NCBI RefSeq assembly: GCF_024054565.1
Contig: NZ_JAMXLR010000055.1
Span: 62,001 to 126,000, forward strand
Source of the DNA: Aeoliella straminimaris
Lineage (GTDB): Bacteria; Planctomycetota; Planctomycetia; Pirellulales; Lacipirellulaceae
Direction: 5' to 3'
Length of the DNA: 64,000 nt
Part shown: one piece after another, positions 26,776 to 37,175 of the stretch
How the letters are laid out: every line of letters starts with the position of its first letter
Numbering within the stretch: position 1 is the stretch's first letter
Position numbers and translations under genes: made by a program
The notes under the pieces: model-generated
Told to the model about the DNA's origin: nothing
Database searches by the model: none
The model's input: the letters and a program-made list of their open reading frames with translations, nothing else

Positions 26776-28338
26776 ATGATGAAGCTAAAGACAGCCTGGT
26801 GCGCTGCAGTCCTACTCGCAGCAATTACCACCACCGCACACGCTGAGTTGCGATTGCCATCACTATTCAGCGATCACATGGTTTTGCAACGCGAGATGAA
26901 GGTGCCAGTGTGGGGATGGGCGGACCCTGGGGCGGAAGTCGCCGTGGTGTTTGGTGACCAGACCAAAACGACTACTGCCGACGACCAAGGTCAATGGCGA
27001 GTGGAGCTCGAGCCCTTGTCCATCGGCGAACCTCGTTCGCTGGTCGTCGAGAGCAAGGACGATCGTCTGGAAGTCTCCGACGTACTGGTGGGAGACGTCT
27101 GGATCTGCTCGGGACAGTCCAACATGGAGTGGCCCATCGAAAGATCCAGCAGTCGTGACCTTGAAGTATTGGGCGAGGGGAATCCCGACATCCGCCTGCT
27201 CACGATCCATGGGCCGGGAGAACAGACTCCGGCAGAGGATATCGACGGCGCTTGGGAAGAGTGCAAACCAGGTACGCTCCGCAGTTTCTCGGCGGTTGGC
27301 TACTACTTCGGCAAACGCATCCATCAAGCTACCGGAGTTCCTATCGGATTGATCGACAACTCGTGGGGTGGTTCGTCATGCGAGGCATGGTTGCCACTCG
27401 ATAAGCTATCGGACGAACAATTGTACGGTCCGCTGCTCGACCGGTGGGAGGAAATGGCTGCCCAAAACGACGAGGCGGCCCTCAGGAAGGAGTTTGCCAA
27501 GGTCCACGACGCGTGGAAAGAGAAGATGCGTGCAGCGGTCAAAGCAGGAGAACCTATCCCCGGTTCGCCACGACCTTCGCACAGTTTGCTCACACAGAAT
27601 CGTCCGGCAAACCTGTACAATTCGCGAGTAGCCCCCCTCACTTCGTTCCCCATTTGCGGCGTCATCTGGTACCAAGGTGAATCGAATGCCGGTCGGGCCG
27701 AACAGTATCGCGACATGTTTCCGCTGATGATCGAAACCTGGCGAGAAGCATGGGGACAAGGCGACTTCCCGTTTTACTGGGTACAATTGGCCGACTTCCG
27801 CGACGAGAAGCCGAATCCTGAACAGAGCGATTGGGCCGAGCTGCGTGAGGCTCAAACCATGGCCCTCGATCGCCTACCCAACTCGGGCGAGGCAGTGATC
27901 ATCGATGTCGGCGAGGGCAAGGACATCCACCCGAAGGACAAGCAGTCGGTCGGCGATCGCCTGGCTCGCCACGCCCTGGCCAATCAGTATGGAATCGACA
28001 TTGCCCACAAGAGTCCACGCCTGGAATCGTTCGAAGTGAAGGATGGAAAGATCGTCTTGACGTTCGACCATTGCCGCTCGCTCACGACCTTCGACACCCG
28101 CGAACTCCAGGGCTTCGCCATCGCTGGTAGCGACAAGCACTTCGTCTGGGCGGAGGCCAAGATCAACGACGACAACAAGCGGCAAATCATCGTCTCCAGT
28201 CCCGAGGTGCCCGAACCGGTGGCCGTCCGCTACGCCTGGGCCGACAATCCCGTGTGCAACGTTTACTCGGCCAGTGGACTGCCCCTCACGCCGTTTCGCA
28301 CCGACGATTGGCCAGGCGTAACCACCGGCAAGCGGTAG
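26776..28338 (+). CDS. Sialate O-acetylesterase-family protein (SASA/DUF303)
   Basis: 520 residues with a signal peptide (ending AHA/EL). The catalytic Ser is in CSGQSNMEWP (Ser115) and a DIHPKDK motif late in the protein supplies Asp/His, as in SGNH-type carbohydrate esterases. The family removes O-acetyl groups from sialic acid or other sugars. It is exported, and lies 226 bases from the divergent exported phosphatase-like gene. It fits a polysaccharide-degrading role next to the sulfatases at 34-37 kb. Confidence 0.9.
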   Translation: MMKLKTAWCAAVLLAAITTTAHAELRLPSLFSDHMVLQREMKVPVWGWADPGAEVAVVFGDQTKTTTADDQGQWRVELEPLSIGEPRSLVVESKDDRLEVSDVLVGDVWICSGQSNMEWPIERSSSRDLEVLGEGNPDIRLLTIHGPGEQTPAEDIDGAWEECKPGTLRSFSAVGYYFGKRIHQATGVPIGLIDNSWGGSSCEAWLPLDKLSDEQLYGPLLDRWEEMAAQNDEAALRKEFAKVHDAWKEKMRAAVKAGEPIPGSPRPSHSLLTQNRPANLYNSRVAPLTSFPICGVIWYQGESNAGRAEQYRDMFPLMIETWREAWGQGDFPFYWVQLADFRDEKPNPEQSDWAELREAQTMALDRLPNSGEAVIIDVGEGKDIHPKDKQSVGDRLARHALANQYGIDIAHKSPRLESFEVKDGKIVLTFDHCRSLTTFDTRELQGFAIAGSDKHFVWAEAKINDDNKRQIIVSSPEVPEPVAVRYAWADNPVCNVYSASGLPLTPFRTDDWPGVTTGKR

Positions 28339-28693
28339 CCGCGTTGCCACAAGCTGGTTCGGCGGATGAATCGCTTGGAGCGATCACAGGGGTGGTACGC
28401 TTACTGCCGTGTACTGCTGCGCTTTCAGTAAACCGAATGGCACGAAACGGTTTGTGCCGGTCATGGGGCAACGTAGCATTGGGTGAACGATCGTCGACCT
28501 GAAATATTGTGGAAGCACGCAAACACACGCTCGGCTTCCCGCATCCGCCCATACCATTCGCTACCACCTCACCCAGTACTGCATTCGATTCGCTCTCGGC
28601 GGACGAGCCCGATTTACTGGCCAGTCCGACCGCGGCTCCTTGCACTCCATCGACGCATGACCTTTCCTGCATCGCTGGCTAGAGCCGAATCAA
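28339..28693. other. Intergenic region
   Basis: About 355 bases ahead of the FHA-EAL gene. No supported gene, RNA or repeat was found in it. Confidence 0.4.
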
Positions 28694-29830
28694 ATGCAGT
28701 GGCACTCACCGATGACCTCCCACCTTCCACGTGATTCCACTTCCTGGAAACTGACCGGCCAGCTCTCCTGCGAAGACCGCGTACGCGAGTTCGAAGTCGA
28801 CAGCAGTCCGTTTTCCATTGGACGTCGCGCAGAAATGTCGCTCACCATTTCTAGCCCGACAATTTCGAATCACCATGCTGAATTGCTAATCGAAGGCGAG
28901 CGACTGCTTGTCCGCGACTGTGGCAGCACGAATGGCACCTTCGTCAATGGCGCCCGCATGCGCAGCAGCTGCGTTATCGATCATGGCGACTTGGTGCAGT
29001 TCGCGCAGATTGTGTTTCGCGCGTCGCAGCACGAAGCGTCGGCGCCCCAACCAACGCTGCAGAACGACTTCTCGGATCAAGCCCTGGCGCTGATTCAGTT
29101 TGACAGGTTGATAACCGATCGGGCTGTGCTACCCCACTTTCAGCCCATCGACGACAGAACCACCATCGGCTACGAAGTACTTGGACGTAGCAAACTGTAT
29201 GGGCTTTCCAACCCGCAAATCATGTTCATGGCGGCAGCGGTGTTAAACGCGGAGTCGGAGCTCAGTCGGCTCTTCCGCGTCGAAGGCATTCGCAGCGGAC
29301 AACTGCTTTCGAACGATCGTCTTCTGTTCGTCAACACGCATCCAGCCGAGATCGTGGACATTGGACTGCTGCACTCTTCGCTGCGCGAACTGCGAGAGAT
29401 CTCTCCTGACCGCCCAATTGTGCTGGAAATTCACGAAGCCACCGCCACGCAAACCCAAGTGATGCACGAACTGCGTGCCTTGCTGAACGACCTCGATATA
29501 CAACTGGCTTACGACGACTTTGGGGCGGGCCAGGCGCGACTGGTAGAATTGGTGGACGTTCCGCCCGACTACCTGAAGTTCGACATGCAATTGGTGCAGG
29601 GGCTCGCGGATGCTTCTTCCGAACGCCGCAAAATGGTGGAACGCCTGGTTCAGATGACGTGCGATCTGGGTATCAAGCCACTGGCCGAAGGCATTGAGAC
29701 CGAGGCCGACCATCAGGTCTGCTGCCAGATGGGGTTTGCCCACGCACAGGGTTTTCTTTACGGCAAGCCTGTCCCACCGCGGCACTTTCTCCAGCCGTTA
29801 AAGCCGGTTGACTTCTGCAAGCCTGGTTAG
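28694..29830 (+). CDS. FHA-EAL domain protein (c-di-GMP phosphodiesterase-like)
   Basis: 378 residues. Residues about 20-115 are an FHA domain (FSIGRRAEMSLTI, SNHHAEL, DCGSTNGTFVNG), which binds phosphothreonine peptides. Residues about 130-370 are an EAL domain. The signature reads EVLGR instead of EALLR, but the metal-binding and catalytic residues appear kept: FVNTHP, LEIHE, AYDDFGAG, LAEGIE, QGFLYGKP. Activity on c-di-GMP is therefore plausible. ATG 28712 is an alternative start. The fusion couples Ser/Thr-kinase signalling to c-di-GMP turnover. Confidence 0.88.
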   Translation: MQWHSPMTSHLPRDSTSWKLTGQLSCEDRVREFEVDSSPFSIGRRAEMSLTISSPTISNHHAELLIEGERLLVRDCGSTNGTFVNGARMRSSCVIDHGDLVQFAQIVFRASQHEASAPQPTLQNDFSDQALALIQFDRLITDRAVLPHFQPIDDRTTIGYEVLGRSKLYGLSNPQIMFMAAAVLNAESELSRLFRVEGIRSGQLLSNDRLLFVNTHPAEIVDIGLLHSSLRELREISPDRPIVLEIHEATATQTQVMHELRALLNDLDIQLAYDDFGAGQARLVELVDVPPDYLKFDMQLVQGLADASSERRKMVERLVQMTCDLGIKPLAEGIETEADHQVCCQMGFAHAQGFLYGKPVPPRHFLQPLKPVDFCKPG

Positions 29831-29863
29831 ATCTGCCCCCCGGCACGAACACCTCGGGCTACG

Positions 29864-30226
29864 TTAGCCAAACAGACCGCGTTTCAGGAACTTCTTACGC
29901 GCGGTGGCTTCGTCCGATTCGATGTCGAACAGCTTATCCAGTCGTGAAATTTTGAATACTTCGCGGATTTCGGGCGAGATACCACTCAGTTTAAGCTTGA
30001 CCTTAAACTCCTTGCACTTCTTGTGAATCATCACCAGCTTGCCCAGCATGGACGACGACATGAATTGTACCGGCGCGAAGTCGAGAATCACCTTCTCTTC
30101 GGTCGACTTGTCTAGCTTGGCAAGCACTTCCTGGGCGGCCTTCTCCAACTGGGCCTCGTCCAGAATCCGCGGATCGGTGAACTGGATCGTGAGGATGCCG
30201 TCTTTGGCGTGGGACTGGATGGACAT
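29864..30226 (-). CDS. STAS-domain anti-sigma-factor-antagonist-like protein
   Basis: 120 residues from ATG 30226 (a TTG four codons upstream is possible). The pattern ILTIQFTDPRILDE, VILDFAPVQFMSSSMLGKLV and the C-terminal helix LDKLFDIESDE is a SpoIIAA-type STAS domain; the Ser pair in the FMSSSM turn is the usual phosphorylation site. It probably works in partner-switch regulation with an anti-sigma kinase not present here. It is convergent with the FHA-EAL gene. Confidence 0.92.
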   Translation of the reverse strand: MSIQSHAKDGILTIQFTDPRILDEAQLEKAAQEVLAKLDKSTEEKVILDFAPVQFMSSSMLGKLVMIHKKCKEFKVKLKLSGISPEIREVFKISRLDKLFDIESDEATARKKFLKRGLFG

Positions 30227-30435
30227 GGTAGTTCCCAAGGAGTGATTGTTCGAGTTCGTGTCGAGTGGTTCGAGCGCTTTCAGTATTGGTGCACTGGTTG
30301 GACACCGGTGCGTTGGCTGGCGGCGCGGTGGCTACAGTACGGCACACCAATACACCAGGGCCGAAAGCTCTCCAGAGCGTCCGATACATTGTGCGTGAGG
30401 GGGAGCGGTTACGAAAGCCCTGAAATGGGGCTTTT

Positions 30436-31890
30436 TCAGGCAAACAGGTCGGCGACCGCCTGGCCATTGCCGTCCTCGGTTACGTAGAACGGGCGGCGTT
30501 CGATGTCGAACTTCGTCTTCGGGCTGATACCCATGGCCGTCATGATCGTGGCGTGCAGGTCGGTGAGCGCCACCGGATTCTTGGTCACCACGCAGGGCCG
30601 CTCGTCGGCGGTCTCGCCGTACACGTAGCCTCGCTTGAATCCGCCCCCAAACAGGGCGACCGAGCTCGCACCAGTGAAGTGGCGGTGCAATCCGTAGTGC
30701 TTCATCTCGCCCAGCACGTCCGCCTTGGCGCGAGACTGATCGCGGGCGGTACTGCCCGGCTTGCCTTCGATGATCATATCGCGGCTGAATTCGCTGGCCA
30801 CGATCACCAGCGTGCGGTCGAGCATGCCGCGGTTCTCCAGGTCGATAATCAACTGGGCGATGGGGCGATCGACCTCCTGCTTCATCCGCTCGGCGGTGAC
30901 GTGCCCATTCTCATGCGTGTCCCAATGCAGGAACGGCACGTACTCGGTGGTCACCTCGATGAATCGCGCCCCGGCTTCCGCCAGTCGCCGCGCCAGCAAA
31001 CAGCCGCGACCAAACCGGCCGGTGTTGTACTTTTCGTACTGCTGCTTGGGTTCCAGTGACAGATCGAACGCCTGCTTGTGATCGGAGTTCAGCAAACGGT
31101 AGGCCGAGTCGACCGCCCGCACCATCGACTCCTGCTGGTAGTCGCTGGCATACTCGGCGTGCGGACTGGCGGCCACCAACTCCTTGTATCGCTTGTAACG
31201 ATTCTCAAACCGCCCAGCCGTCATGCCCTCGGGCGGACGGACCGCCAGCATGGCGTCCTCGGGATAAGGCAGGTTGAACGGGCCATACTCCGAGCCGAAG
31301 AACCCGGCCGTAGTGAATGCCTTGACCTCTTCCGATTCGCCAATGCCTTCGAGCCGCTGACCGATATTAATAAACGGCGGCATCACCGGGTTCCGCGGAC
31401 CAAGCATGCGGGCAATCCACGCTCCCAGGTGCGGTGCGGCGACCGTTTGCGGTGGCACATAACCGGTGTGCCAGTGGTATTGATGCCGCGAATGCAGAAT
31501 GTCGCCCAGGTCGGGCAGCACCACCGAGCGAAGCAGCGTACCGCGGTCCATGATCTGCGACACATGCTCGAGACCTTGGCTGATCTTCAGCCCATCGACC
31601 GATGTGTCGATCGCGGGAAACGTGCTGATGATCTTCTCCACTGGCAACCCAAGTTCAAACGGCTGATAGCGTTTGGGATCGAAGGTCTCGGCCGCCGCCA
31701 TGCCACCAGCCATCCACAGCAAGATGCAACAATCGGCTTTCGCCGGCGGTTGAGTGACCGCCTCCTCCCCATGTGCCAGTCGGGGTTCGCCCAACATCCA
31801 CGTTGCAGTGCTGGCCGCAGCCAGTGCCTGCAGGAACTCGCGTCGCGAACGTGGCTGAGCTACAGGTGTGTCTTTATGCAAAATTGTCAT
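30436..31890 (-). CDS. DUF1501 protein, Tat-exported
   Basis: 484 residues with a twin-arginine signal (RSRREFLQALAAAST). The alkaline-phosphatase-like DUF1501 fold is typical of planctomycetes (ILLWMAGGMAAAETFDPK, HETNGHVT-like HWDTHENGHV, ASEFSRD). It lies 17 bases downstream of the DUF1549/DUF1553 gene, the standard pair. The family is thought to act in exported polymer or sulfated-glycan use, but no reaction is proven. Confidence 0.93.
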   Translation of the reverse strand: MTILHKDTPVAQPRSRREFLQALAAASTATWMLGEPRLAHGEEAVTQPPAKADCCILLWMAGGMAAAETFDPKRYQPFELGLPVEKIISTFPAIDTSVDGLKISQGLEHVSQIMDRGTLLRSVVLPDLGDILHSRHQYHWHTGYVPPQTVAAPHLGAWIARMLGPRNPVMPPFINIGQRLEGIGESEEVKAFTTAGFFGSEYGPFNLPYPEDAMLAVRPPEGMTAGRFENRYKRYKELVAASPHAEYASDYQQESMVRAVDSAYRLLNSDHKQAFDLSLEPKQQYEKYNTGRFGRGCLLARRLAEAGARFIEVTTEYVPFLHWDTHENGHVTAERMKQEVDRPIAQLIIDLENRGMLDRTLVIVASEFSRDMIIEGKPGSTARDQSRAKADVLGEMKHYGLHRHFTGASSVALFGGGFKRGYVYGETADERPCVVTKNPVALTDLHATIMTAMGISPKTKFDIERRPFYVTEDGNGQAVADLFA

Positions 31891-31907
31891 GTATCACTGC
31901 TCCCGTC

Positions 31908-33839
31908 CTACCGGACGATCTGAAATTCGGGCAACATGATCACCGACCACAACAGGTCTTCGATGCCTTGCTTGTTCGACGGATCCTCTAGAATTTGCCC
32001 GGCAATTTGCTGCTCGCGCTCGGTGGGATGGCGAGAAAGTGCGGCCAAATAAAGCTCGTCCACCGCCTCGGCAGGCGATTTCCCCTCGAAGTGTTGCTTC
32101 AGGTTGGTCGCGCCTTGGTCCAATGTGCCGACCAACGTCGGGCTGTTGGACAGGTCGAGTGCCTGCAGCGTTGTCAGCAGTGGCGGCCGCGACGATACCA
32201 CTTGTTCGCGATTCGGCCGTCCGAGCGATCGCATCAACAGGTCGCTCGCCACCAGCGCCGAACGGAAACGTCCGTTGGGACCACGCTGCTCGCCCTCCGT
32301 CTTCCCCAGAAATGCTGCTGCTTTTTTGTGCGGGCTTTCGGGTCCGGTACCGGTGATCTGCCACACCGCGTCGACAAACTGTTCGGCCGTCATCCGCTTG
32401 GCAACCGGGCCCTGGTACTCGAACTCCCCGGCCACGGGCTGGGCGTCGATGCTGGCCGACTGCGATTGGTACGCCTGGCTGCTGGCGATCAAGCGCAACG
32501 TCGCCTGCACATCGTAGTTATGGTCGACCAGGTGCACCGCCAGGTAATCGAGCAAATCTTCGTTCCAGGGCTCGGTGTGCATCGAGTCGGTAGGATGCAC
32601 AATTCCACGGCCCATCAGCTGGCACCACAGCCGATTGACGATGGTCCGGGCGAAACGGCCGTTTTCGGGGTGCGTGAGCAACAGCGAAAGCTGTTCGAGG
32701 CGCTCTTCGCGTGGCAAACTGTCGTCCACTTCGCCAAGTTCGGGAAACAACCACCGGGGCGAGGCGTACTTGCCCGTCGGCTTGTCGCAGCGATGGATTT
32801 CCAACTCGTGGTCCGAGAACACGGCCGCCAGATTGTAGGTTTCTTCCAGCGTCCAGCGGTCGATGAAGCTGTCGTGGCACGAGGCGCACTTCAGGTTGAT
32901 GCCCAAGAACACCTGTGGCACGTTTTGTGCAAATTGAATCTCGCGTGTCTGGCTGGCATTCACTGCGCCACGCCATTTGATGCCGTTGATAAAGCCTACC
33001 GATTCGTCGGTGGGCGACACCAACTCGCGAGCAAACTCGTCGTAAGGCTTGTTCTCCATCAACGAACGATACAACCAGGCGCCAATCTCCTTGCGGCCCC
33101 CATCCACGTACCCGGTGCCCTGATAGTCGTTTCGCAGCAAGTCGTTCCAGAAGGTCATCCAGTGCTGAGCATAGGCGGTACGATCGGCCAAGAGCTTGTC
33201 GATCAGTCGTTCGCGTTTGTCGGGCGCGCTATCCGCCACGAACTCCGTTACATCGGTCGGCGCGGGCAACAGTCCCACCAAATCGAGTGACACCCGGCGG
33301 TAGAATGCGGCGTCGTCCAACTCGCCCGTTTGCTTCACGCCCGAGGCGGCCAGATGCGCATCGATGATGCGATCGACCGGGTTGTCCCGTCCTGCAACCG
33401 CTGGCGGCAACTCAGGACGCCGCGGCGCAAGGGGTGGTTCGTACGTATTCTCCGCGAACGAAAAACCAGGCTCCCACGGCAATTGCTGGTCGATCCACCT
33501 CCCAACCAGGGCCACCGATTTCGCAGGCACGCGTGGCTTGCCTGCCGGCGGCATCTGAATGTCCTTATCCTGCGTGGTGATCAACTCCATCAGGTACGAA
33601 TCGCTGCTGTCTCCCGCGGTCACCACACCGGCGTCCAGCAATAACTCCCGATTGTTGATCGAAAACCCACCCTCCGCCTGATCACCAGCATGACACTCCG
33701 CACAATGTTGCTGGAGCAATGGCACAATCTGGTGCGCAAAATCGATGGGTGGAGTTGCTCTCTCCGCTGCCATGCCAAAGCGGGCGGCCAACAAGAAAAC
33801 AAGCGATAGAGTCACGCCACGAGATAACAAGCTGAGCAT
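31908..33839 (-). CDS. Cytochrome-DUF1549-DUF1553 protein (PSCyt family)
   Basis: 643 residues with a signal peptide, then a planctomycete cytochrome c domain (haem motif CAECH; IQMPPAGKPR with a candidate Met ligand), DUF1549 (about residues 150-360, RIIDAHLAASG, FWNDLLRNDYQG) and DUF1553 (about 380-610, FARTIVNRLWCQLMGRGIV). First gene of the pair with DUF1501. Planctomycetes carry many such pairs near sulfatases; the redox partner and substrate are unknown. Confidence 0.94.
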   Translation of the reverse strand: MLSLLSRGVTLSLVFLLAARFGMAAERATPPIDFAHQIVPLLQQHCAECHAGDQAEGGFSINNRELLLDAGVVTAGDSSDSYLMELITTQDKDIQMPPAGKPRVPAKSVALVGRWIDQQLPWEPGFSFAENTYEPPLAPRRPELPPAVAGRDNPVDRIIDAHLAASGVKQTGELDDAAFYRRVSLDLVGLLPAPTDVTEFVADSAPDKRERLIDKLLADRTAYAQHWMTFWNDLLRNDYQGTGYVDGGRKEIGAWLYRSLMENKPYDEFARELVSPTDESVGFINGIKWRGAVNASQTREIQFAQNVPQVFLGINLKCASCHDSFIDRWTLEETYNLAAVFSDHELEIHRCDKPTGKYASPRWLFPELGEVDDSLPREERLEQLSLLLTHPENGRFARTIVNRLWCQLMGRGIVHPTDSMHTEPWNEDLLDYLAVHLVDHNYDVQATLRLIASSQAYQSQSASIDAQPVAGEFEYQGPVAKRMTAEQFVDAVWQITGTGPESPHKKAAAFLGKTEGEQRGPNGRFRSALVASDLLMRSLGRPNREQVVSSRPPLLTTLQALDLSNSPTLVGTLDQGATNLKQHFEGKSPAEAVDELYLAALSRHPTEREQQIAGQILEDPSNKQGIEDLLWSVIMLPEFQIVR

Positions 33840-34094
33840 ACGGTCGCCTGACAGCGGGGAAGGGGGGACATCGCATCTGTTGCCATTCTAACAAATGATG
33901 GCCATCATATCACTGTTTGAGATCCAGAAGTCGGCAAACCTGGAGTACTAAACAGCACATTTCGGCCAGTCGGCCACTGCTGTGGATACGGAGTTGCAAC
34001 CACTGCTTTTGCCGCGATCTGACAACCACCTCCAGTTGCCCTATAATCGAACCCTTCTGAAGCTTGTGCCCCCATCCCCCCCGGACGAACGAAC

Positions 34095-35564
34095 ATGCTC
34101 CGATCAAGTTTGTATCTAGTGCTACTGCTAACGGCCGCTGTCACGCAGGCTCGTACTCCGAACATCGTGGTCATCTTCATCGACGATATGGGCTACGCCG
34201 ATATTGGGCCCTTTGGAGCGGAAGACTTTCCGACTCCGAATCTCGATCGGATGGCGGCCGAGGGTATGGTGCTGACCGACTTTCACTCGTCGACCGCTGT
34301 ATGCAGTGCATCTCGCGCTTCGCTGCTGACCGGGTGTTATTCGGAACGGGTGAGCATCCGCGGCGCTTTCGGCCCCAAGTCCAGGGTTGGCCTGAATCCC
34401 GAAGAGGTAACCATTGCCGAGCTCTGCAAGGCGAAAGGCTACGCCACGGCCGTGTTTGGCAAATGGCACCTGGGCGATGCCAAACCGTTCCTGCCTGCCA
34501 ACCAGGGCTTTGACGAGTGGTTCGGCCTGCCGTACTCCAACGACATGTGGCCCCTGCATCCCGACTTGGTGCGACTGCCGCCCGACGCAGAAGAACGCAA
34601 ACGGCGTTATCCCCCGCTACCGTTGTACGAGGGCACCGAAATCGTCGATCACGAGGTAACCGCTGAAGATCAGAAGCAGCTCACCACCCAGTATACCGAG
34701 CATGCGGTCGACTTCATCCATCGCAACAGCGACAAGCCGTTCTTCCTCTATGTCCCCCACAGCATGGTGCATGTTCCCATCTTCGTCTCGGACAAATTCG
34801 CGGGCAAAAGCGGGGCCGGACTGTTTGGCGATGTGGTGATGGAAGTCGACTGGTCGGTGGGGCAGATTCTCGAAGCGCTCCAGCAGGAGGGCCTCGACGA
34901 CGACACACTTGTGCTCTTTACCAGCGATAACGGCCCCTGGCTGTCGTACGGCGACCACGCCGGCTCGGCTGGCCCCTTCCGTGAAGGCAAAGGAACCATG
35001 TTCGAAGGCGGGTACCGGGTGCCGTGCGTGGCTCGCTGGCCCGGCAAAGTGCCCGCAGGCGCAAAGAGCGATGAACTGGCGAGTACCATCGACCTGCTGC
35101 CAACCATCGCCGGCTTGATTGGGGCCGAGGTACCGAGCGACCGGACCATCGATGGCAAGGACATCTGGCCACTGCTCTCCGGCGAAGCGGACGCCAAAAG
35201 CCCGCACGACTACTTCGCCTGCTACTACGGCGGTGAGTTGCGAGCGATTCGCGACCCCCGCTGGAAGCTACACTTCCCGCATGGCTATCGCACTCTGGCG
35301 GGACGCGAGGGTGGCCACGACGGCATGCCAGTCAACTATTCGCGCGGGAAAATCGGCTTGGAGCTCTTCGACCTGAAGAGCGACCCCGGCGAAACGACCA
35401 ACGTGCTTGACGACCACCCCGATGTTGTCGCCCGCCTGCAGGAAGCGGCCGAAAAAACACGCGAGGATTTGGGAGACAACCTGCAGGATAAAAAAGGCTC
35501 GGGCGTCAGACCGCCGGGCCGCCTGAAGCAACTGCAGAAAGCCAAGGACGCTACTCAATCGTAG
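34095..35564 (+). CDS. Secreted sulfatase with CSASR active-site motif
   Basis: 489 residues with a signal peptide (to about TQA/RT). [17 protein letters not shown] gives the metal-binding Asp pair and [11 protein letters not shown] is the formylglycine segment, in which the Pro of the canonical CxPxR is replaced by Ala. Other family blocks are present: [17 protein letters not shown] and FTSDNGPW. It hydrolyses a sulfate ester, substrate unknown. It converges on the next sulfatase, with 15 bases between the stops. Confidence 0.93.
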   Translation: MLRSSLYLVLLLTAAVTQARTPNIVVIFIDDMGYADIGPFGAEDFPTPNLDRMAAEGMVLTDFHSSTAVCSASRASLLTGCYSERVSIRGAFGPKSRVGLNPEEVTIAELCKAKGYATAVFGKWHLGDAKPFLPANQGFDEWFGLPYSNDMWPLHPDLVRLPPDAEERKRRYPPLPLYEGTEIVDHEVTAEDQKQLTTQYTEHAVDFIHRNSDKPFFLYVPHSMVHVPIFVSDKFAGKSGAGLFGDVVMEVDWSVGQILEALQQEGLDDDTLVLFTSDNGPWLSYGDHAGSAGPFREGKGTMFEGGYRVPCVARWPGKVPAGAKSDELASTIDLLPTIAGLIGAEVPSDRTIDGKDIWPLLSGEADAKSPHDYFACYYGGELRAIRDPRWKLHFPHGYRTLAGREGGHDGMPVNYSRGKIGLELFDLKSDPGETTNVLDDHPDVVARLQEAAEKTREDLGDNLQDKKGSGVRPPGRLKQLQKAKDATQS

Positions 35565-35579
35565 GTTCCTGCTTATTGG

Positions 35580-36944
35580 CTACAAACCGATCCGCGGATC
35601 GAACGGCTCCGATGGCATCTCGTACGCCCGTGCCGTTTCGAGCATGACCTCCACCACATTGGGGTGCTGCTGGGCCACGTTCTGCGACTCGCCAATGTCG
35701 GCCTCGAGATCGTACAGCTCCACTTTGTTGGTACCGCGGTCTTTGACGTAACCGTAGAACTCTTTGCGGTTCGGCAGGATCAGTTTCCACTTGCCGCGCC
35801 GGTAGGCGTGCATCTCGCCTCGGCAGAAGTAGTAATACTCGTCGCGTGCTCCTTGCTCTGCTTCACCTGTCAGTAGCGTTGACTGGTCGACGCCGTCCAA
35901 CTTGCGGTCGGCAGGCGGTTCCACGCCCGCGAGACTGCAGATGGTGGGCAGCAGGTCGATGGTGGCGAACACCGCATCGCTCTCGCGTCCCGCAGGAACG
36001 TGTCCCGGCCACCGCACGATGCATGGCACGCGTAACCCTCCCTCGTAGGTGGAGCCTTTGCCGCCGCGCAGCGGCCCCGGCGAGCCCCAGGCGACTTGGC
36101 CATTGTGGCGTTGGCGGAGTCGATCTTGCATGTTGCACCAAGGGCCGTTGTCGCTGGTAAACACGACCAAGGTGCGCTCCGTGAGCCCCAAGCGGTCCAA
36201 AGCGTCTAACAGTCGGCCCGTGTGGAAATCGATCTCCTCGATCGCATCGCCGTACAAGCCGCCCTCGGATTTGCCGCGAAAATCGTCCGAGGCGCCGACG
36301 ACCGAGTGCACCATGGTGTGCGCCAGGTACAGCAGAAAGGGTTCGTCGGCGTTCTGCTCGACAAACTCTATCGCCTTGTCGGTGTAAAGCCCGGTGAGGC
36401 TCCCCATGTCGTCGGTCTTGCCGGCCGGAGTGTTGTTCTCATGGAACGCAACCTTGCCATTGTCGTTGGCTCCCAACGGACCGAAGTAGTAGTCGAATCC
36501 CTGCGCTAGCGGCATCCTTTCGCGAACTGCCGCCCGGTTCGACACATCCCACTTACCGATGCAACCGGTGCGGTAGCCGGACGGTTGCAGCAATTCGGCG
36601 ATGGTCACTTCGCTGGCCGGCATCGACCAGCCGAGACTGTGAATCGGGTAGCGTCCCGTCAGCAGTGCCGAGCGGCTCGGTCCGCAGACAATTTGGGCGT
36701 AGAAACTGGTGAACCGCGTTCCCTGCTCGGCCAGTTGATCGATGCGCGGTGTCTTGAGATCGGTAGCGCCGAAGCAGCCAAGGTCGCCGTAGCCCTGGTC
36801 GTCGGTGAAGATGATTACCATGTTTGGCCTGGCCGCAGGCTCCGCTGCCCGCACCGCCGAACACGCTCCCCAAGCGTAAACACAACAGAGCAACAAGCTG
36901 ACGATTGGCGAGAAGTTCATTCTATTCACCTTCCACGAGTACAC
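35580..36944 (-). CDS. Secreted sulfatase with canonical CGPSR motif
   Basis: 454 residues with a signal peptide (to about VRA/AE). PNMVIIFTDDQGYGDLG, CGPSRSALLTGRY (formylglycine site), GKWDVSNRA and FTSDNGPWC are all standard for the arylsulfatase family. With the neighbouring sulfatase, the DUF1501 pair and the acetylesterase it suggests use of a sulfated, acetylated polysaccharide. Confidence 0.93.
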   Translation of the reverse strand: MYSWKVNRMNFSPIVSLLLCCVYAWGACSAVRAAEPAARPNMVIIFTDDQGYGDLGCFGATDLKTPRIDQLAEQGTRFTSFYAQIVCGPSRSALLTGRYPIHSLGWSMPASEVTIAELLQPSGYRTGCIGKWDVSNRAAVRERMPLAQGFDYYFGPLGANDNGKVAFHENNTPAGKTDDMGSLTGLYTDKAIEFVEQNADEPFLLYLAHTMVHSVVGASDDFRGKSEGGLYGDAIEEIDFHTGRLLDALDRLGLTERTLVVFTSDNGPWCNMQDRLRQRHNGQVAWGSPGPLRGGKGSTYEGGLRVPCIVRWPGHVPAGRESDAVFATIDLLPTICSLAGVEPPADRKLDGVDQSTLLTGEAEQGARDEYYYFCRGEMHAYRRGKWKLILPNRKEFYGYVKDRGTNKVELYDLEADIGESQNVAQQHPNVVEVMLETARAYEMPSEPFDPRIGL

Positions 36945-36972
36945 TACCTGGGAGCGACTAAATAGGTTGCAG

Positions 36973-37175
36973 TTAGTTTGGCACTGTGTTCAGTTGGAGC
37001 CGGAAAGGGTGAGCGGGATCATCGTTGAGGGCGATGCTTTGGTTTACCATGGCCGGTACCAAGTTAGAGACGGTTTCAAAGAAGTAGCTGATGAAAGCGG
37101 ACCGCTTGAGCTGCCCCCAGAAGCGTTCAATCAAACTCAGATTCGGGGTTACGCGGCGCTCCAGATCATCCGTAC
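36973..37175 (-). pseudogene. C-terminal fragment of an IS630-type transposase
   Basis: Read on the minus strand, one frame gives PNLSLIERFWGQLKRSAF and continues to a stop at 36973-36975. That is the Asn-x-x-Glu-x-x-Trp end of the DDE catalytic core of IS630-family transposases, followed by a family-like short tail. The N-terminal two thirds are absent: in the same frame further upstream no similarity continues, and another frame opens instead. Confidence 0.55.
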
